Positions 18,560 to 29,500 of a stretch of 64,000 nucleotides of DNA are shown piece by piece. Under the pieces are notes generated by a model. It saw nothing but the letters and a program-made list of their open reading frames with translations. It searched no databases and was not told the DNA's origin. The stretch is from Plasmodium relictum (taxonomy: Eukaryota > Apicomplexa > Aconoidasida > Haemosporida > Plasmodiidae). The translations under genes and the position numbers were made by a program. Location of the stretch: positions 558,001 through 622,000 of the forward strand of contig NC_041692.1 of the NCBI RefSeq assembly GCF_900005765.1, in the 5' to 3' direction. Numbering within the stretch: the first letter of the stretch is position 1; each line of letters starts with the position of its first letter.

Positions 18560-20873
18560 ATGAATAATGAAAGCTTAAATAATTTAGTTGAACACGTTTT
18601 ATCAGAACTTAAAAAAACAAAATTGTATATTGAAAATATAATAGATGAAAAAAAAGATGAAAATTATGAAAAGTACTACGATATACTAACTTCTCTGAAA
18701 AAAAAAATTAATTTATATGAAAATATTAATGTATTAGATAAAGATGGAATGAATAATGATGAAAGTGAATATTCAAGATCTCAATCCACTGATAAATATA
18801 AGGAATATGAAACGGGAAGAAAAAAAAAGTTAAATTTTTTTAATGAATATGAACAAAATATAAAATTATTCGACATAAATAGCTTAAAAAAAAAAGAAAT
18901 TGTAGGATACACATATGAAGGAAATGCAATAATTATAAATAACTCAAACTTTGTTAAACTTTTTAAGAATTATGATAAAAGTGACTCTTTTAAATGTCGT
19001 AATAGAGAAATTACACATGTTTCAAAAAATACTAAGGAAAAGAGGAAAAAAGGAAATGATAAAGAAAATGAAGAAAATGATAAAAGTAAAGTCGATGAAA
19101 AAATTGAAGAAGATTATTTAAGCGAAAAATCCTGTTCAAGCTCTAGTGTAATTTCTCTAAAAACATTTATAAAAAATAATGAAAATTTAAGAATATATAA
19201 AAATAGAGAAGCATATATAAAACATAAATATGATGATAATTCATATGTCAATCACAAATTAGATAGATGTAGTGATTGTTCTTCAAGTTCTTTTAGCTGG
19301 TATGATAAAAAACATGATAATTTATTTTATTTTAGCAACTTACTAAAAGAAGATAAACATTTAAAAAAAAGTAATTACAATTTTACTAACACACAAAAAG
19401 AAAAAAAGAAAAAAAACATTTCTCCTTTTTATAATTATATCTATTTTAAGTATTTAGAAAAAAATAAAAAGAAACTGTATCCAGTTTTTATTACTAATAA
19501 GAATGGTAAAAAGAAATTATATAATTTAAAAAAGATGAATAAATGTCTTCAAAATGATCAAAATCAAACAAATAAATATGAATTAGATAATAGTTTATTT
19601 AGTTATAAAAACTATAAATATCTTTGTTGTAAGGAAAACGATGCAAAAAGAAAAAGTATTAACTTTAAAAAAATTGAAAATATTTCTTCTTTAAAGAATC
19701 ACAATTTTGAAAAGGATGAGATTAACTAGTAAGAGAAAGAAAAAGAAAGCAAAATATGTATCTATATATATATATATATATATAAATGAAAATAGATATA
19801 ATAATAATTAAATTATTAAATATAAAAAATAAAGAATATTTAATTTGTAAACGTAAATAAATAATAATAAAAAAAAAATAAAAAATAAAAAATCCAACTA
19901 TTTAGTTTTATATTTATATATAATATTTTTTTTTTTAACAGTTCAATAGATAAAATAATTCACCAGATAGAAAAGTTATCTAATTCAGAAAATGAATATA
20001 AAAAAAAAGTAACCTTTAATGATCATTTCTCCAATTTTATTAAAAAAAATAAAGATTATCTTAAAAGAGAAAAGTATTTATATTTCTTAATTTTTTTTTT
20101 AATGCATATATAGGTATTTATTTATTTTTATTTTGTTTATTTTTTTTTTTAATTTATCAGCATTTTCGCATTTAAAGAACTATGTGATGCAGATAAAATA
20201 AAGTAAAATATATAAAATAAAATTATATGAAAAATTATTATTTATTATATAATAACATATATGAATTAACAATTATTCTCTATTTTACCTTTAGATTAAA
20301 AGTAAAAATAATAGGAACTAATGGAAAAATAATAAAAAACAAACGCTTAGATAATGTTATTATAAATAAGGTAGAACAATTATTGTATATGCATATCATT
20401 CATATAAGATATGTATATAAATTTTTTTTGTTTTACTTCTTATCCTCTTTAGAATAAAACTTTTGGAGATTTAGCATATAAATTAGGTCATTTTTTTAAA
20501 CTTCCTAAAGATAAAATTGAAAGCATCAAAATTTTTTTTGATGGTGATTTATGTGACAAAAATATGTCTTTTGGTAAAAATATTTTTATAAAAAAATTCC
20601 TGTATTGATAACAAGAATATATATATATATATATATATATATTACTTTTATCATAGATAATAATGAATTAGGATTAGAAGACGGTTATCAAATAGATGTA
20701 AAATTCCCATTAACAGATGTAATTTTTTTTTTTTTCCCCTTTTTTTCTCTGTAATGTAATTTATATTTTAAATGATTTTTTTTTTCTAGGATATTCCTTG
20801 TGTAGCAGATGAATCAACATATAGTGATGATTCTTATATAATTTTTTTACCGGATTCATATGTAATTGAATAA
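18560..20873 (+). CDS. Rad60/SUMO-like domain protein, seven exons
   Basis: Exons are 18560-19728, 19942-20073, 20161-20202, 20295-20370, 20453-20573, 20657-20718 and 20790-20873; all are GT..AG with consistent phases, giving 561 residues. The first exon appears to end at a TAG (19727), but that codon overlaps a strong donor (GTAAGAG at 19729), and splicing continues the frame. The N-terminal 440 residues are Lys/Asn-rich with a Ser-rich patch. Residues 449-535 form a ubiquitin-fold domain of the Rad60-SLD type: LKVKIIGTNGK start, LGHFFKLPKD helix, IKIFFDGDLCD, and GLEDGYQIDVKF at the end. SUMO-like domains of Rad60/Esc2/NIP45 proteins bind Ubc9 and act in genome stability. No diglycine ends the protein, so it is not a conjugated modifier. 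Confidence 0.78.
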
Positions 20874-21413
20874 ATTTTGAAAGGAAAATTTTTAAATAAA
20901 ATCACCTCTTTTTTTAAGTAAATTTTGTTTCTATATCTTTTTCTTTTCTTTTTTTTTATAAATCTCAAATTTGTATATTTTTCATTCAAATACTAAATGA
21001 TGTAATTTTAAAAAAAAAAAATACGATTTCTAAAAAATATTTTCGAGATATTAAAAATAATATTTAAAATGAAAATTTATTTTAAAAATTATTTAACATA
21101 TGTTTGATAAATAAATAAATATTTTATTCTTATATAAAAAAAATTAACAAAAAACTTTTTTTCCTTTTTTTTTTTTTTACTATATTATAACATTAAAAAA
21201 AATTTTACTTTATAAAATATAAAAACATAAAAATTTTATATTATTGAAACACATATAAAAAATCTTATATTTCATGAAAATTTTATTATTGCACATAAAA
21301 AAATCAAAAAAAGAAAACAAATTAATTGATTTGAATTGAATTGAATTAAACATATGCAAATGAGAGTTTAAACATAAACAATTGTTCTTGAATTTTTTAA
21401 TACTTCCTTTTTT
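20874..21413. other. convergent spacer
   Basis: AT-rich 3' flanks of the Rad60-like gene and the minus-strand gene at 21414. I see no further feature. Confidence 0.6.
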
Positions 21414-21887
21414 TCAAAAATCCATAGGTTCATTTTGCCATATTTGAAGAGATTTTTCGTTAAATGTGCATTTTTGTGTATATTTTGAAATTTTTAAAAT
21501 ACCAATATATGAATGTTTGCAATTTACAATATTACTAATATCTTCAGGAAATAAAATATGATCATCAGGAATTACTTCTTTATATTTTACTTTGTACATC
21601 TGGTTATTTATTTCAATAATCCCATTTAAAACAGTTTTCTCTTTTAATATGTTTATTAATTTTTGCATAATTACTTTAGGATTAATTTGTACATCCTCTA
21701 AAATTAATTTTATAATTTTTTTGTTGTTATCTATTTTATCAATTGTTTTTAATTTTTCTAATTTTTTTTTGTAAGATAAATTAAATCCTCTTAATGTTAT
21801 CATATTTTCTTTTTCTTTGTCATCTTCATTGGAACACATTTGTTCTTCAATATTTAAATTCTCTTTTATAATGTTTTTTTCTTTCAT
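21414..21887 (-). CDS. conserved-looking unknown protein, 157 aa
   Basis: A single-exon frame of 157 residues. The first 50 are charged (EDDKEKENM). The next 100 look globular and have little low complexity, with alternating hydrophobic strands (KIIKLILEDVQINPKVIM, GIIEINNQMYKVKYKEV, SYIGILKIS) and single Cys residues, ending in WQNEPMDF. There is no TM segment or signal. I do not recognise a family; the pattern would fit a small alpha/beta subunit of a larger complex. It diverges from RPS15 over 963 bases. Confidence 0.75.
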   Translation of the reverse strand: MKEKNIIKENLNIEEQMCSNEDDKEKENMITLRGFNLSYKKKLEKLKTIDKIDNNKKIIKLILEDVQINPKVIMQKLINILKEKTVLNGIIEINNQMYKVKYKEVIPDDHILFPEDISNIVNCKHSYIGILKISKYTQKCTFNEKSLQIWQNEPMDF

Positions 21888-22850
21888 TTTATTTTATTTA
21901 ATAAAACACCTTAAATTTTAATATAATTTTTTATTATTCTAGATAAATTAATACATACATTTGTATATATATATATCAAAAAAAAAAAATTTTTTTGTAG
22001 CTTAACACCTTTTCAGAAATATTATCTTTCCTACTTTTTATTTTGTATCTTAAAATTTATTATTTTTTAAAGAAAAATAAACTTAAAAAATTCTTTAAAT
22101 ATTTTTAAATACTATTAAATTTTCATTATTTTATGTATTTAGTGATAAATGAATTTTGCATAAAAAAAAGAAAAAAGAAAAAAGAAGAAAAATAATAATA
22201 TATTATAAAATAAATTTATAATTAAGGAGAATTAAATTTACAAAATAATAAATATGAAATTTGTAATTTCAGTACAGATATTTTTCATCTTCAAGAAATA
22301 CATTAATACAATTTTTAATGCTTTACTATGAATTTTTACTTAAAATGAAAAAAGAACAAATAAAAATATATTTAATTTTTTTTTTTTTTATATATATATA
22401 TATTTAAGTTTAAATAAAATCTATACATAATTTAAATTTTTTTTTTTTTTTTTTTAAAAGATAATATAAAAATAAATGTAACTCTATTATTTTTATTGGA
22501 ATTTAAAAATTCAAAGTAAAGATATTGTGTTGCGTTTTTTATAAAAAGAGTTTAAAGTGTATTCATATAGTGTATTAAAAAAAAAAAAAAAAAAAAAAAT
22601 ATACATATATATAGAGGGCATTTAACTTTTTGTTCTTACTACAAAAAAAAAAAAAAAATTAAAATAAAAAACAATAATAAATTTTCACTTTTAGTGTTTT
22701 TATATAAATAATTTTTTTAAATAATATTAAATATAATTTGATAATGTTTTATTAAATTTAATTATTCTCTTTTATTTAAAATTAATATTAAAAAAAAAAA
22801 ATTATTTTTCTCTAACAACAATAAAATTAAATTTTATCTTCAAATAAAAA
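21888..22850. promoter_or_regulatory. divergent promoter region including the RPS15 promoter
   Basis: A 963-base spacer between divergent genes with several long homopolymers (A-runs near 22576-22598 and 22642-22657; T-run near 22438-22455). Poly(dA:dT) tracts of this kind are typical of strong Plasmodium promoters, where they exclude nucleosomes. I see no other recognisable motif. Confidence 0.5.
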
Positions 22851-23166
22851 ATGGTAAATTTCTATAAATATTTTTATTTTATAAAATATATGAATATTTA
22901 TGTATATATAATATTTTTCATATATGTATATAACACTCTATTGAAAAAAAAAATGAACAATCAAATAAATAAATGTAAATTTTAAAATATTCTCTTTCTA
23001 TTATTTATTTATTTTTTTATATATGTATAATAAGAAAAATACGTATGATACATTTTTTTATATTATTCAGTGTTATATAGAAAAAATAAAAATATATGTT
23101 TTATTTTAATAAAATTTTAAGCAGCTATAGATAAATAATTAATTAGAGATATATTTTTAATAATTT

Positions 23167-23246
<80 letters not shown>

Positions 23247-23834
23247 GAATTTAATAAATTGAAAACTTTAATATTTTTTATCATATTAATTTTGAGAAAA
23301 TACATTTACTTTTTTTTGCATATTTCTTATATTTTTTATATTATTAATCAAAAAAAATATATATATTATATATACATACTTTTTTTTCATATTTTTTAGG
23401 CAGACGCAAATAAACCTAAAAAAAGAACATTTCGTACATTTCAATATAGAGGTGTCGATTTAGATAAATTATTAGATATAAGTCAAGATGAGTTAATAAA
23501 ATTATTTAGAGCAAGGCAAAGAAGAAAATTTAAAAGGGGAATTAGTAAAAAAGCAAAATCACTTTTAAAAAAATTGAGAAAAGCAAAAAAAGAATGCGAA
23601 CCAGGAGAAAAGCCTAAACCAGTACCAACTCATTTAAGGAACATGACAATTATTCCTGAAATGGTTGGATCAATTGTTGCTGTTCATAACGGAAAACAAT
23701 ATACTAATGTTGAAATAAAACCTGAAATGATTGGATATTACTTAGGTGAATTCTCAATTACTTATAAGCATACAAGACATGGAAAACCAGGTATTGGTGC
23801 TACACATTCTTCTCGTTTTATTCCACTTAAATAA
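22851..23834 (+). CDS. RPS15: 40S ribosomal protein S15 (uS19)
   Basis: Exon 1 is only the start codon (22851-22853); it is followed by GTAAAT and a 546-base intron, and exon 2 is 23400-23834. Splicing gives ATG then GCA GAC GCA, i.e. [19 protein letters not shown], and a protein of exactly 145 residues, the standard size of eukaryotic uS19. The family signature is clear: [61 protein letters not shown] and the SRFIPLK end. uS19 sits in the head of the small subunit near the decoding site. Without the first exon the frame has no ATG until well inside the protein, which supports the splice. Confidence 0.95.
23170..23241. repeat. (TA)n in the RPS15 intron
   Basis: About 70 bases of alternating TA inside the RPS15 intron, the longest pure TA tract in the window. 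Confidence 0.9.
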
Positions 23835-23839
23835 GTTTC

Positions 23840-23841
<2 letters not shown>

Positions 23842-23898
<57 letters not shown>

Positions 23899-24276
23899 AA
23901 GAAGTGAAAATAAAGAAACAGTTTTTGAGAAATAATAAAATTCAGGATATAGATTAATGTACACTTTAATAATATTAAATATTATATTTTTTATTTTTAT
24001 CCTTTTTCTTTTTTTTTTTTTAAATTAATATTTAATAATAGTATTTAACTTTAGTTTTTAAATTATTAAAAATATAAAAACAAATAAGGAGAATTGAAAA
24101 AAAAAAAAAAAAAAGTTTAATTTTGTTCTGAATTATGCTACATATATATATTATGAAAAAAATCTTAAGAATTATGAAATCAAGATTTAAGCTTTATATA
24201 TATAATATTTTTGAAATATTTGTATATTATAAATGTTAAAACAAAAATAATGTTTAGATAAAATTTAAAAGGGAAA
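23842..24276. other. convergent spacer with (TA)n
   Basis: The 3' flanks of RPS15 and NOC4. A TA tract of about 50 bases (23842-23894) begins eight bases after the RPS15 stop, so it is inside the 3' UTR. The rest is A/T-rich without a visible gene. Confidence 0.7.
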
Positions 24277-27200
24277 TTATATGAACATTGTTAAAAAATT
24301 TTTTTGCTCTGTAGAGGGCAATATGTCTTTTTCTTTTTTTTTTTTTAAGCTTAAAAAATTTTTTAAAAGAGAAAAGAGGGATTCCTCTGTAACCCAATTA
24401 ATTTTATTGGGATCAACATAAAAATCATATGATTTACTTAATTTATTATTAAATATATAGTAATACATATTAGAATAATGACTTAAGTTGTCACACATAT
24501 GACTACTTAATAAAATTATTTCATAAAAAATTTGATTAGACATGTATAACTCTTTTCTGTTTAAAATATTCATATCTATTTGATACTTATCTGGCAAACA
24601 ATCTTGTAAACTAAATAAACATTTCTCACCTTTATTTTCTATACCTTCATCTTCCTTAAAATTATCATTTATTTTGTTTTCATTTATGTTACTGCTATTT
24701 TCATTTTTCTTAATATCATCTCTTAAAATTTCATCGACATCAATTGGCTCCTTTTTTACTTTTTTATGTATCATAAAACATTCATCATTTTCCATTTTTA
24801 TATTTTCTAAATTTTGAAAATTATCCTTTTCTTCTTTACAATTTTCCTTTAATAACTTTGAATTTATCTTTAAAGTTTCTATAATTTTATTTTTATCAAA
24901 ATTTTTATTCAGATCTTCATAGCAAAAAAAATCATTTTTTATTTCCATATTCATAAACAAGGATCCTGAAATAAACATTGCATCATATAAATCTTTTCTG
25001 AAATAATTTAATATATCATAAACTGCACTTAAAATATTTATAGATATATTGTATGACGTTAAACAACTGACACGAAGAAGTTTTTTTAAAAAAGATATAA
25101 CATAATGTATAGGAATCATTCTATTTTTTAGTGATAAATAGATTATTTTTAAGAAGTATGTACCATCATAATAAAAACTAGCTGGAATTATTAATTCAAA
25201 TAACCTTTTATAGTAATCTGTATACATGTTATTATTTAACTTTTTAATATCACAATTTTTATTTTTTTCTTCATCTGTTTCTTCAATTTTTTCATTTCCC
25301 ATATTATAATCATTATTTTCACTATTTTCATCATTTTCATTTTCATTTTTATTTTCTTTTTCAATATTATTATCATTTTCGTATTCATTTTTATTTACTT
25401 CATCGTTATCATTTTCATATTCATAATCACTTTCATTTCCTTTTTCGTATTCATTTTTATTTACTTCATTTTTATCATTTTCATATTCATAATCACTTTC
25501 ATTTCCTTTTTCTTTTTCAATATTATTATCATTTTGGTATTCGTTTTTATTTATTTCATCATTCTCATTTTCATATTCGCATTCATTTTTATTTACCTCA
25601 TCATTCTCATTTTCATATTCATAATCACTTTCATTTCCTTTTTCTTTTTCAATATTATTATCGTTTTCATATTCATTTTCATATTCATTATCACTTTCAT
25701 TTCCTTTTTCGTATTCATTTTTATTTACTTCATCATTCTCATTTTCATATTCATTATCACTTTGGCTTCCTTTTTGGTATTCATTTTTATTTACTTTACC
25801 ATCATCATTTTCATTATAATTACATTTTTTATTACTATTATCAATATTATTGCCATCTTTAATTTCGTCAATATAATATATTTTATTTGAATTATCATAA
25901 TTACTCTTGGCATTTGAAATGCCAACATTATCTTTTTTTTCTATTTTTATTAGTACCTTTGTTTCATAATTTACATTATTATCCATTTTATTACTCAGTG
26001 AATCACCACTAATAAATTCTTCCCCATAAATTGGCTCTTTTTTTATTTTTATTTTATCATTTTCTTTTTTTGTTTTTTTTTGATCATTCATGATACAATA
26101 ATTACTTTCTTCTAATAGATCTCCAATATTTAATTCTGTTAATATATAAAAAATACCAGGTAAAGCCGCCAAAGAAACATATAAATTTGATGAAGAATAA
26201 AATGAGAAATTAAAATAATCAATTAAATAATAGGGATTATTTGTATACGGAAATACAAATAATGGAATAGAATGCAATAATTGCAAGATCATAGAATAAT
26301 TATGCTTATAAGTTGTTATAAAATAAAACCAACAACTAGAATATAATTGACTATATAGTTTATTTTCTATATTTACATTTATAAATAAATTACTTTTTCT
26401 TTCTTTCATTTTATATTTATCTTTCTGCTTTTGGTTTTTTATAATATCATATTCTTCTAAATCATCTGAAAAATTTATATCACTAATACCATCATTAATA
26501 TCTATATTATCTAAAAAATCCTCATGTGAGCTATCACTTTCATTATCTGATGAAGAATGAATTATACTATCATCACTATCATAATTATAAAAACCTTTCT
26601 TTTTTTGAGGTTCATTCTTTTTATCCTTTCCATTATATTTTCTTTTTCTTCTCATAATTTTCTCTTTATCATCTATGTCAAAAAACATGTTTACTTGGCT
26701 TTGCTTCATAAATTTACTTTTCTTAATGTGAAAGTTTTTTATTTTTTTATCTGGTTTAATTGAATTTATTAAAATACTATAAATAAAAAGATTTATATTA
26801 TAGTTATCATTTATTATTTCATCAGATTCCTTAATTGCTTCTATATTCCCCCAATTTTCACTTTTAAAAGTCTTTTGATCATCATCTGAGAAACTAATGT
26901 TTTCATTAATAAAACCGTTTTTTTTTTTTTTGTTTTCAATGCACAAAATTTTGAAAATCGATAGGAAGAAATAATTTAAATCATAGTAAAAACATATATA
27001 ACTTTTACAAATGTGTTTTACTATATTTACTGACATATTTTTTACTTTTAGTAAATTAAAAATAATTTTCTTATATAATTTAAATGGAAATGCTTTTGTA
27101 GCACAGCTGCCTTGTTGATTATTATTATTGTTACTATCATTATCCTTTTTTAATTTCTCATGTATTTTTTCATATATTTTTAATTCACATTGTAAGCTAC

Positions 27201-27561
27201 CAAATAGAAGAGATAAACTTTTCTTTACAAATACTTCATCATCATTATTTAATAATTGAAATAATAACTTTAAAAATTTTTCAAAACAATCATTTAACCA
27301 CTTCTCGTATTCTGTGTAAAACTTTTTATAAGTATTTAAAATAACAGAATCCTTTTTAAAAATCCTTTTTAATTTTATAATATCATTATCATTTTCTTCA
27401 TTTGAATCATATAATAATTTTCTTTTAATTCTCTCATTATACAGTAATAAAAATAACTTCGTTAAACTATTTAAAATACATTTCTTACTTTTAGCTGTTT
27501 GCAAAATATTAAACAAAGAGCAAATACTCGTTACGATAGAACTGTTTTCGCTTCTTTCCAT
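24277..27561 (-). CDS. NOC4: nucleolar complex protein 4 (NOC4) homologue
   Basis: A single-exon frame of 1094 residues. Three separated blocks match the Noc4/CBF family. One holds LYVSLAALPGIFYILTELN near residue 470. The second is YKRLFELIIPASFYYDGTYF, then IHYVISFLKKLLRVSCL and a following helix, at about 785-870. The third, near the C-terminus, is FYEIILLSSHMCDNLSHYSN, with the YDFYVDPNKINW segment after it. Noc4 with Nop14 drives late 40S precursor assembly and export from the nucleolus. Animal and yeast Noc4 are about 520-550 residues; the excess here is low-complexity insertions, above all an acidic tandem repeat at about residues 587-750. N-terminal HEAT-like helices precede these. 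It converges on RPS15, another 40S gene. Confidence 0.82.
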   Translation of the reverse strand: MERSENSSIVTSICSLFNILQTAKSKKCILNSLTKLFLLLYNERIKRKLLYDSNEENDNDIIKLKRIFKKDSVILNTYKKFYTEYEKWLNDCFEKFLKLLFQLLNNDDEVFVKKSLSLLFGSLQCELKIYEKIHEKLKKDNDSNNNNNQQGSCATKAFPFKLYKKIIFNLLKVKNMSVNIVKHICKSYICFYYDLNYFFLSIFKILCIENKKKKNGFINENISFSDDDQKTFKSENWGNIEAIKESDEIINDNYNINLFIYSILINSIKPDKKIKNFHIKKSKFMKQSQVNMFFDIDDKEKIMRRKRKYNGKDKKNEPQKKKGFYNYDSDDSIIHSSSDNESDSSHEDFLDNIDINDGISDINFSDDLEEYDIIKNQKQKDKYKMKERKSNLFINVNIENKLYSQLYSSCWFYFITTYKHNYSMILQLLHSIPLFVFPYTNNPYYLIDYFNFSFYSSSNLYVSLAALPGIFYILTELNIGDLLEESNYCIMNDQKKTKKENDKIKIKKEPIYGEEFISGDSLSNKMDNNVNYETKVLIKIEKKDNVGISNAKSNYDNSNKIYYIDEIKDGNNIDNSNKKCNYNENDDGKVNKNEYQKGSQSDNEYENENDEVNKNEYEKGNESDNEYENEYENDNNIEKEKGNESDYEYENENDEVNKNECEYENENDEINKNEYQNDNNIEKEKGNESDYEYENDKNEVNKNEYEKGNESDYEYENDNDEVNKNEYENDNNIEKENKNENENDENSENNDYNMGNEKIEETDEEKNKNCDIKKLNNNMYTDYYKRLFELIIPASFYYDGTYFLKIIYLSLKNRMIPIHYVISFLKKLLRVSCLTSYNISINILSAVYDILNYFRKDLYDAMFISGSLFMNMEIKNDFFCYEDLNKNFDKNKIIETLKINSKLLKENCKEEKDNFQNLENIKMENDECFMIHKKVKKEPIDVDEILRDDIKKNENSSNINENKINDNFKEDEGIENKGEKCLFSLQDCLPDKYQIDMNILNRKELYMSNQIFYEIILLSSHMCDNLSHYSNMYYYIFNNKLSKSYDFYVDPNKINWVTEESLFSLLKNFLSLKKKKEKDILPSTEQKNFLTMFI
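25310..25800 (-). repeat. acidic tandem repeats inside NOC4
   Basis: Repeated in-frame units encoding variants of NKNEYEKGNESDNEYEN and DNNIEKEKGNESDYEYE, in two interleaved flavours. The region is about 160 residues, strongly acidic and surely disordered. It arose by local duplication; unit lengths vary in multiples of three. The plus-strand open frame here is a shadow. Confidence 0.85.
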
Positions 27562-28927
27562 CTTTTAAAAATTAAGAAAAAAAAAATTGAAGGGAAAAAA
27601 AGAGAAAAAGAAGTTAATTGTATAAATAAATGATAATATATTAATATAAACTATTATGTTTAAATTGTTTCTACATTTTTCAAATTGTTTTGTTTTTAAG
27701 TTTACTTTTTAATTTTATTAAGCATTTTAAGCAATTATCTGCATTTTTAAATATTATAAAATATTAATCAAAATTAGTAAAGCTAAATTTTTATTAAAAA
27801 ATAATATGAGAATATTCAAATATCATTTATAAAAATAAAAAATAAAATAACATTTTTTTTTTTTTACTTACATTTTATCTTAATATTTTTTTTTAAAATT
27901 ATAAAATAAAAAAACAATTTGACGATAATATAAAGAAAAAAAAAATATATAGCATGCATATTTTAAAAGAATATATTTTTTTATTCATTTGAATTATTTA
28001 CTTAAAAACAAGAATAATTTATTTCATATAAAAGAAATTTATGCATATAATACGCATAATAAATTTACAAAAATACAAGGGAAATAAAAAAAACATAGTA
28101 ACATAAAATAAATAAATAAAATAGAATAAAATATTATAATTAAAATATAATAAAATTGCTAGATAAAAGTCATTCTATAAAATGATATGTGTAACTGTTC
28201 TAAATTCAATCAATATATTTTTGTGCTTTTATATCTTTTTATTTTAAAAAATATATATAATAAAATATTATAGAAAACAAAACAAAAAAAAAAATCTTGT
28301 AATGATTCTTATGCTTAAAATATTATTAAAAAAAAAAAAATAAAAGAGAAAAAGCAAATTTTATTTCTGAACAAAGAACAAAGAATAAAGAAATAAATTA
28401 AAACAATATAATTATATTTTTAAAAATTATATATGTATGTATATATATAAAATTAAAAATCAAATTTAGAATCTTCTTAAAACAATTGAATAATTTATAG
28501 AACAAAAAATTTATGAGCAAAAAAATAGAGACAAAAATGAGAAAGAATAAAAAAACATAAAACAAAAAAATAAAAACAAAAATAAAAACAAAAACAAAAA
28601 AACAAAAACAAAAAAGCTATAACGCCTATATTAAAATATTCTATTAAAAAAAAAAAAAAAAAAAGGTTAAATTTAATAAAAAAGAGTAAAAACAAAAATA
28701 ATATTATAAAGACAAATACAAATATTTAACAGATTTTATAAAAATATTATATGAACAAAACGATTAGCATTTCAATAATCTTATATAAAATGATTACAAA
28801 TATCTTATTTTAAATATGTATAATAATTAAGAATAAAAAATGAGATATAATCTTAATTAATATTCAAATGAATAAATAAAATAAAAAAAGGATTTTATAT
28901 TTTTAAATATATATTATTTTAATTTTT
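27562..28927. other. spacer between NOC4 and the four-TM gene
   Basis: 1366 bases holding the NOC4 promoter and the 3' flank of the four-TM gene (both minus strand). It contains A-rich runs and a degenerate AAAAAC repeat around 28556-28615. I see no gene; the minus-strand frame at 28495-28695 is the poly(T)/poly(TTTG) complement of that repeat. Confidence 0.55.
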
Positions 28928-29500
28928 TTAAACTTTTATTAAAAATTCGTTCTCTTCAGTATTGTTATTTCCCGAATTGCTTTTCTTTTTGCTCTTAATA
29001 AAATCATGGGATTTTCTCAAGTCATCTAAACATAACTTGGCATCTAAATGTGCTAAATAATCTCCAATAGTCCACATAAAGCAAAAAGAAAAAAATATTA
29101 ATAAATAGACTAACGAACAAAAAAATAAACCTACCTTTTTATTTTGTACTATGAATTGTAAAAATTTAGAAGCTTTATGAATAGTAACAATATGAGGAGA
29201 GTTCAATATATCTATTAATAAAAATGTTATTAATATGGTCATTATGATATTATTTACTATTAATAAAACTACTGTTGATCTTATTGATGTAGCATTTTCT
29301 TTTATTACTCCATGGCATCCTACTAAGCAAATTAAAATTATTACTACTCCATATAATATACATAAAATTAATAAATTATAAGTTCTCTTTTGTTTATATT
29401 CAATGAACCCAAAAAATAATACTATGAAGGAGTAAATCAGAGGTATTAAATACAATATAAAAGCAGTTACTCTTGTTGATAAAAATTTAAAAGAACTCAT
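28928..29500 (-). CDS. four-TM membrane protein, 190 aa
   Basis: A single-exon frame with four strong hydrophobic spans at about residues 12-31, 41-63, 76-100 and 122-147. It has short loops and a Ser/Asn/Lys-rich cytoplasmic-type tail (DDLRKSHDFIKSKKKSNSG). Cys residues lie in the second and fourth spans (ICLVGCHG, LFFCSL). There is no signal peptide apart from TM1 and no recognised motif of tetraspanins or claudins (no CCG). I do not recognise the family; a conserved Plasmodium membrane protein is the fair label. Its 2-kb upstream region carries GTGCAC motifs (30338, 31104). Confidence 0.75.
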   Translation of the reverse strand: MSSFKFLSTRVTAFILYLIPLIYSFIVLFFGFIEYKQKRTYNLLILCILYGVVIILICLVGCHGVIKENATSIRSTVVLLIVNNIIMTILITFLLIDILNSPHIVTIHKASKFLQFIVQNKKVGLFFCSLVYLLIFFSFCFMWTIGDYLAHLDAKLCLDDLRKSHDFIKSKKKSNSGNNNTEENEFLIKV

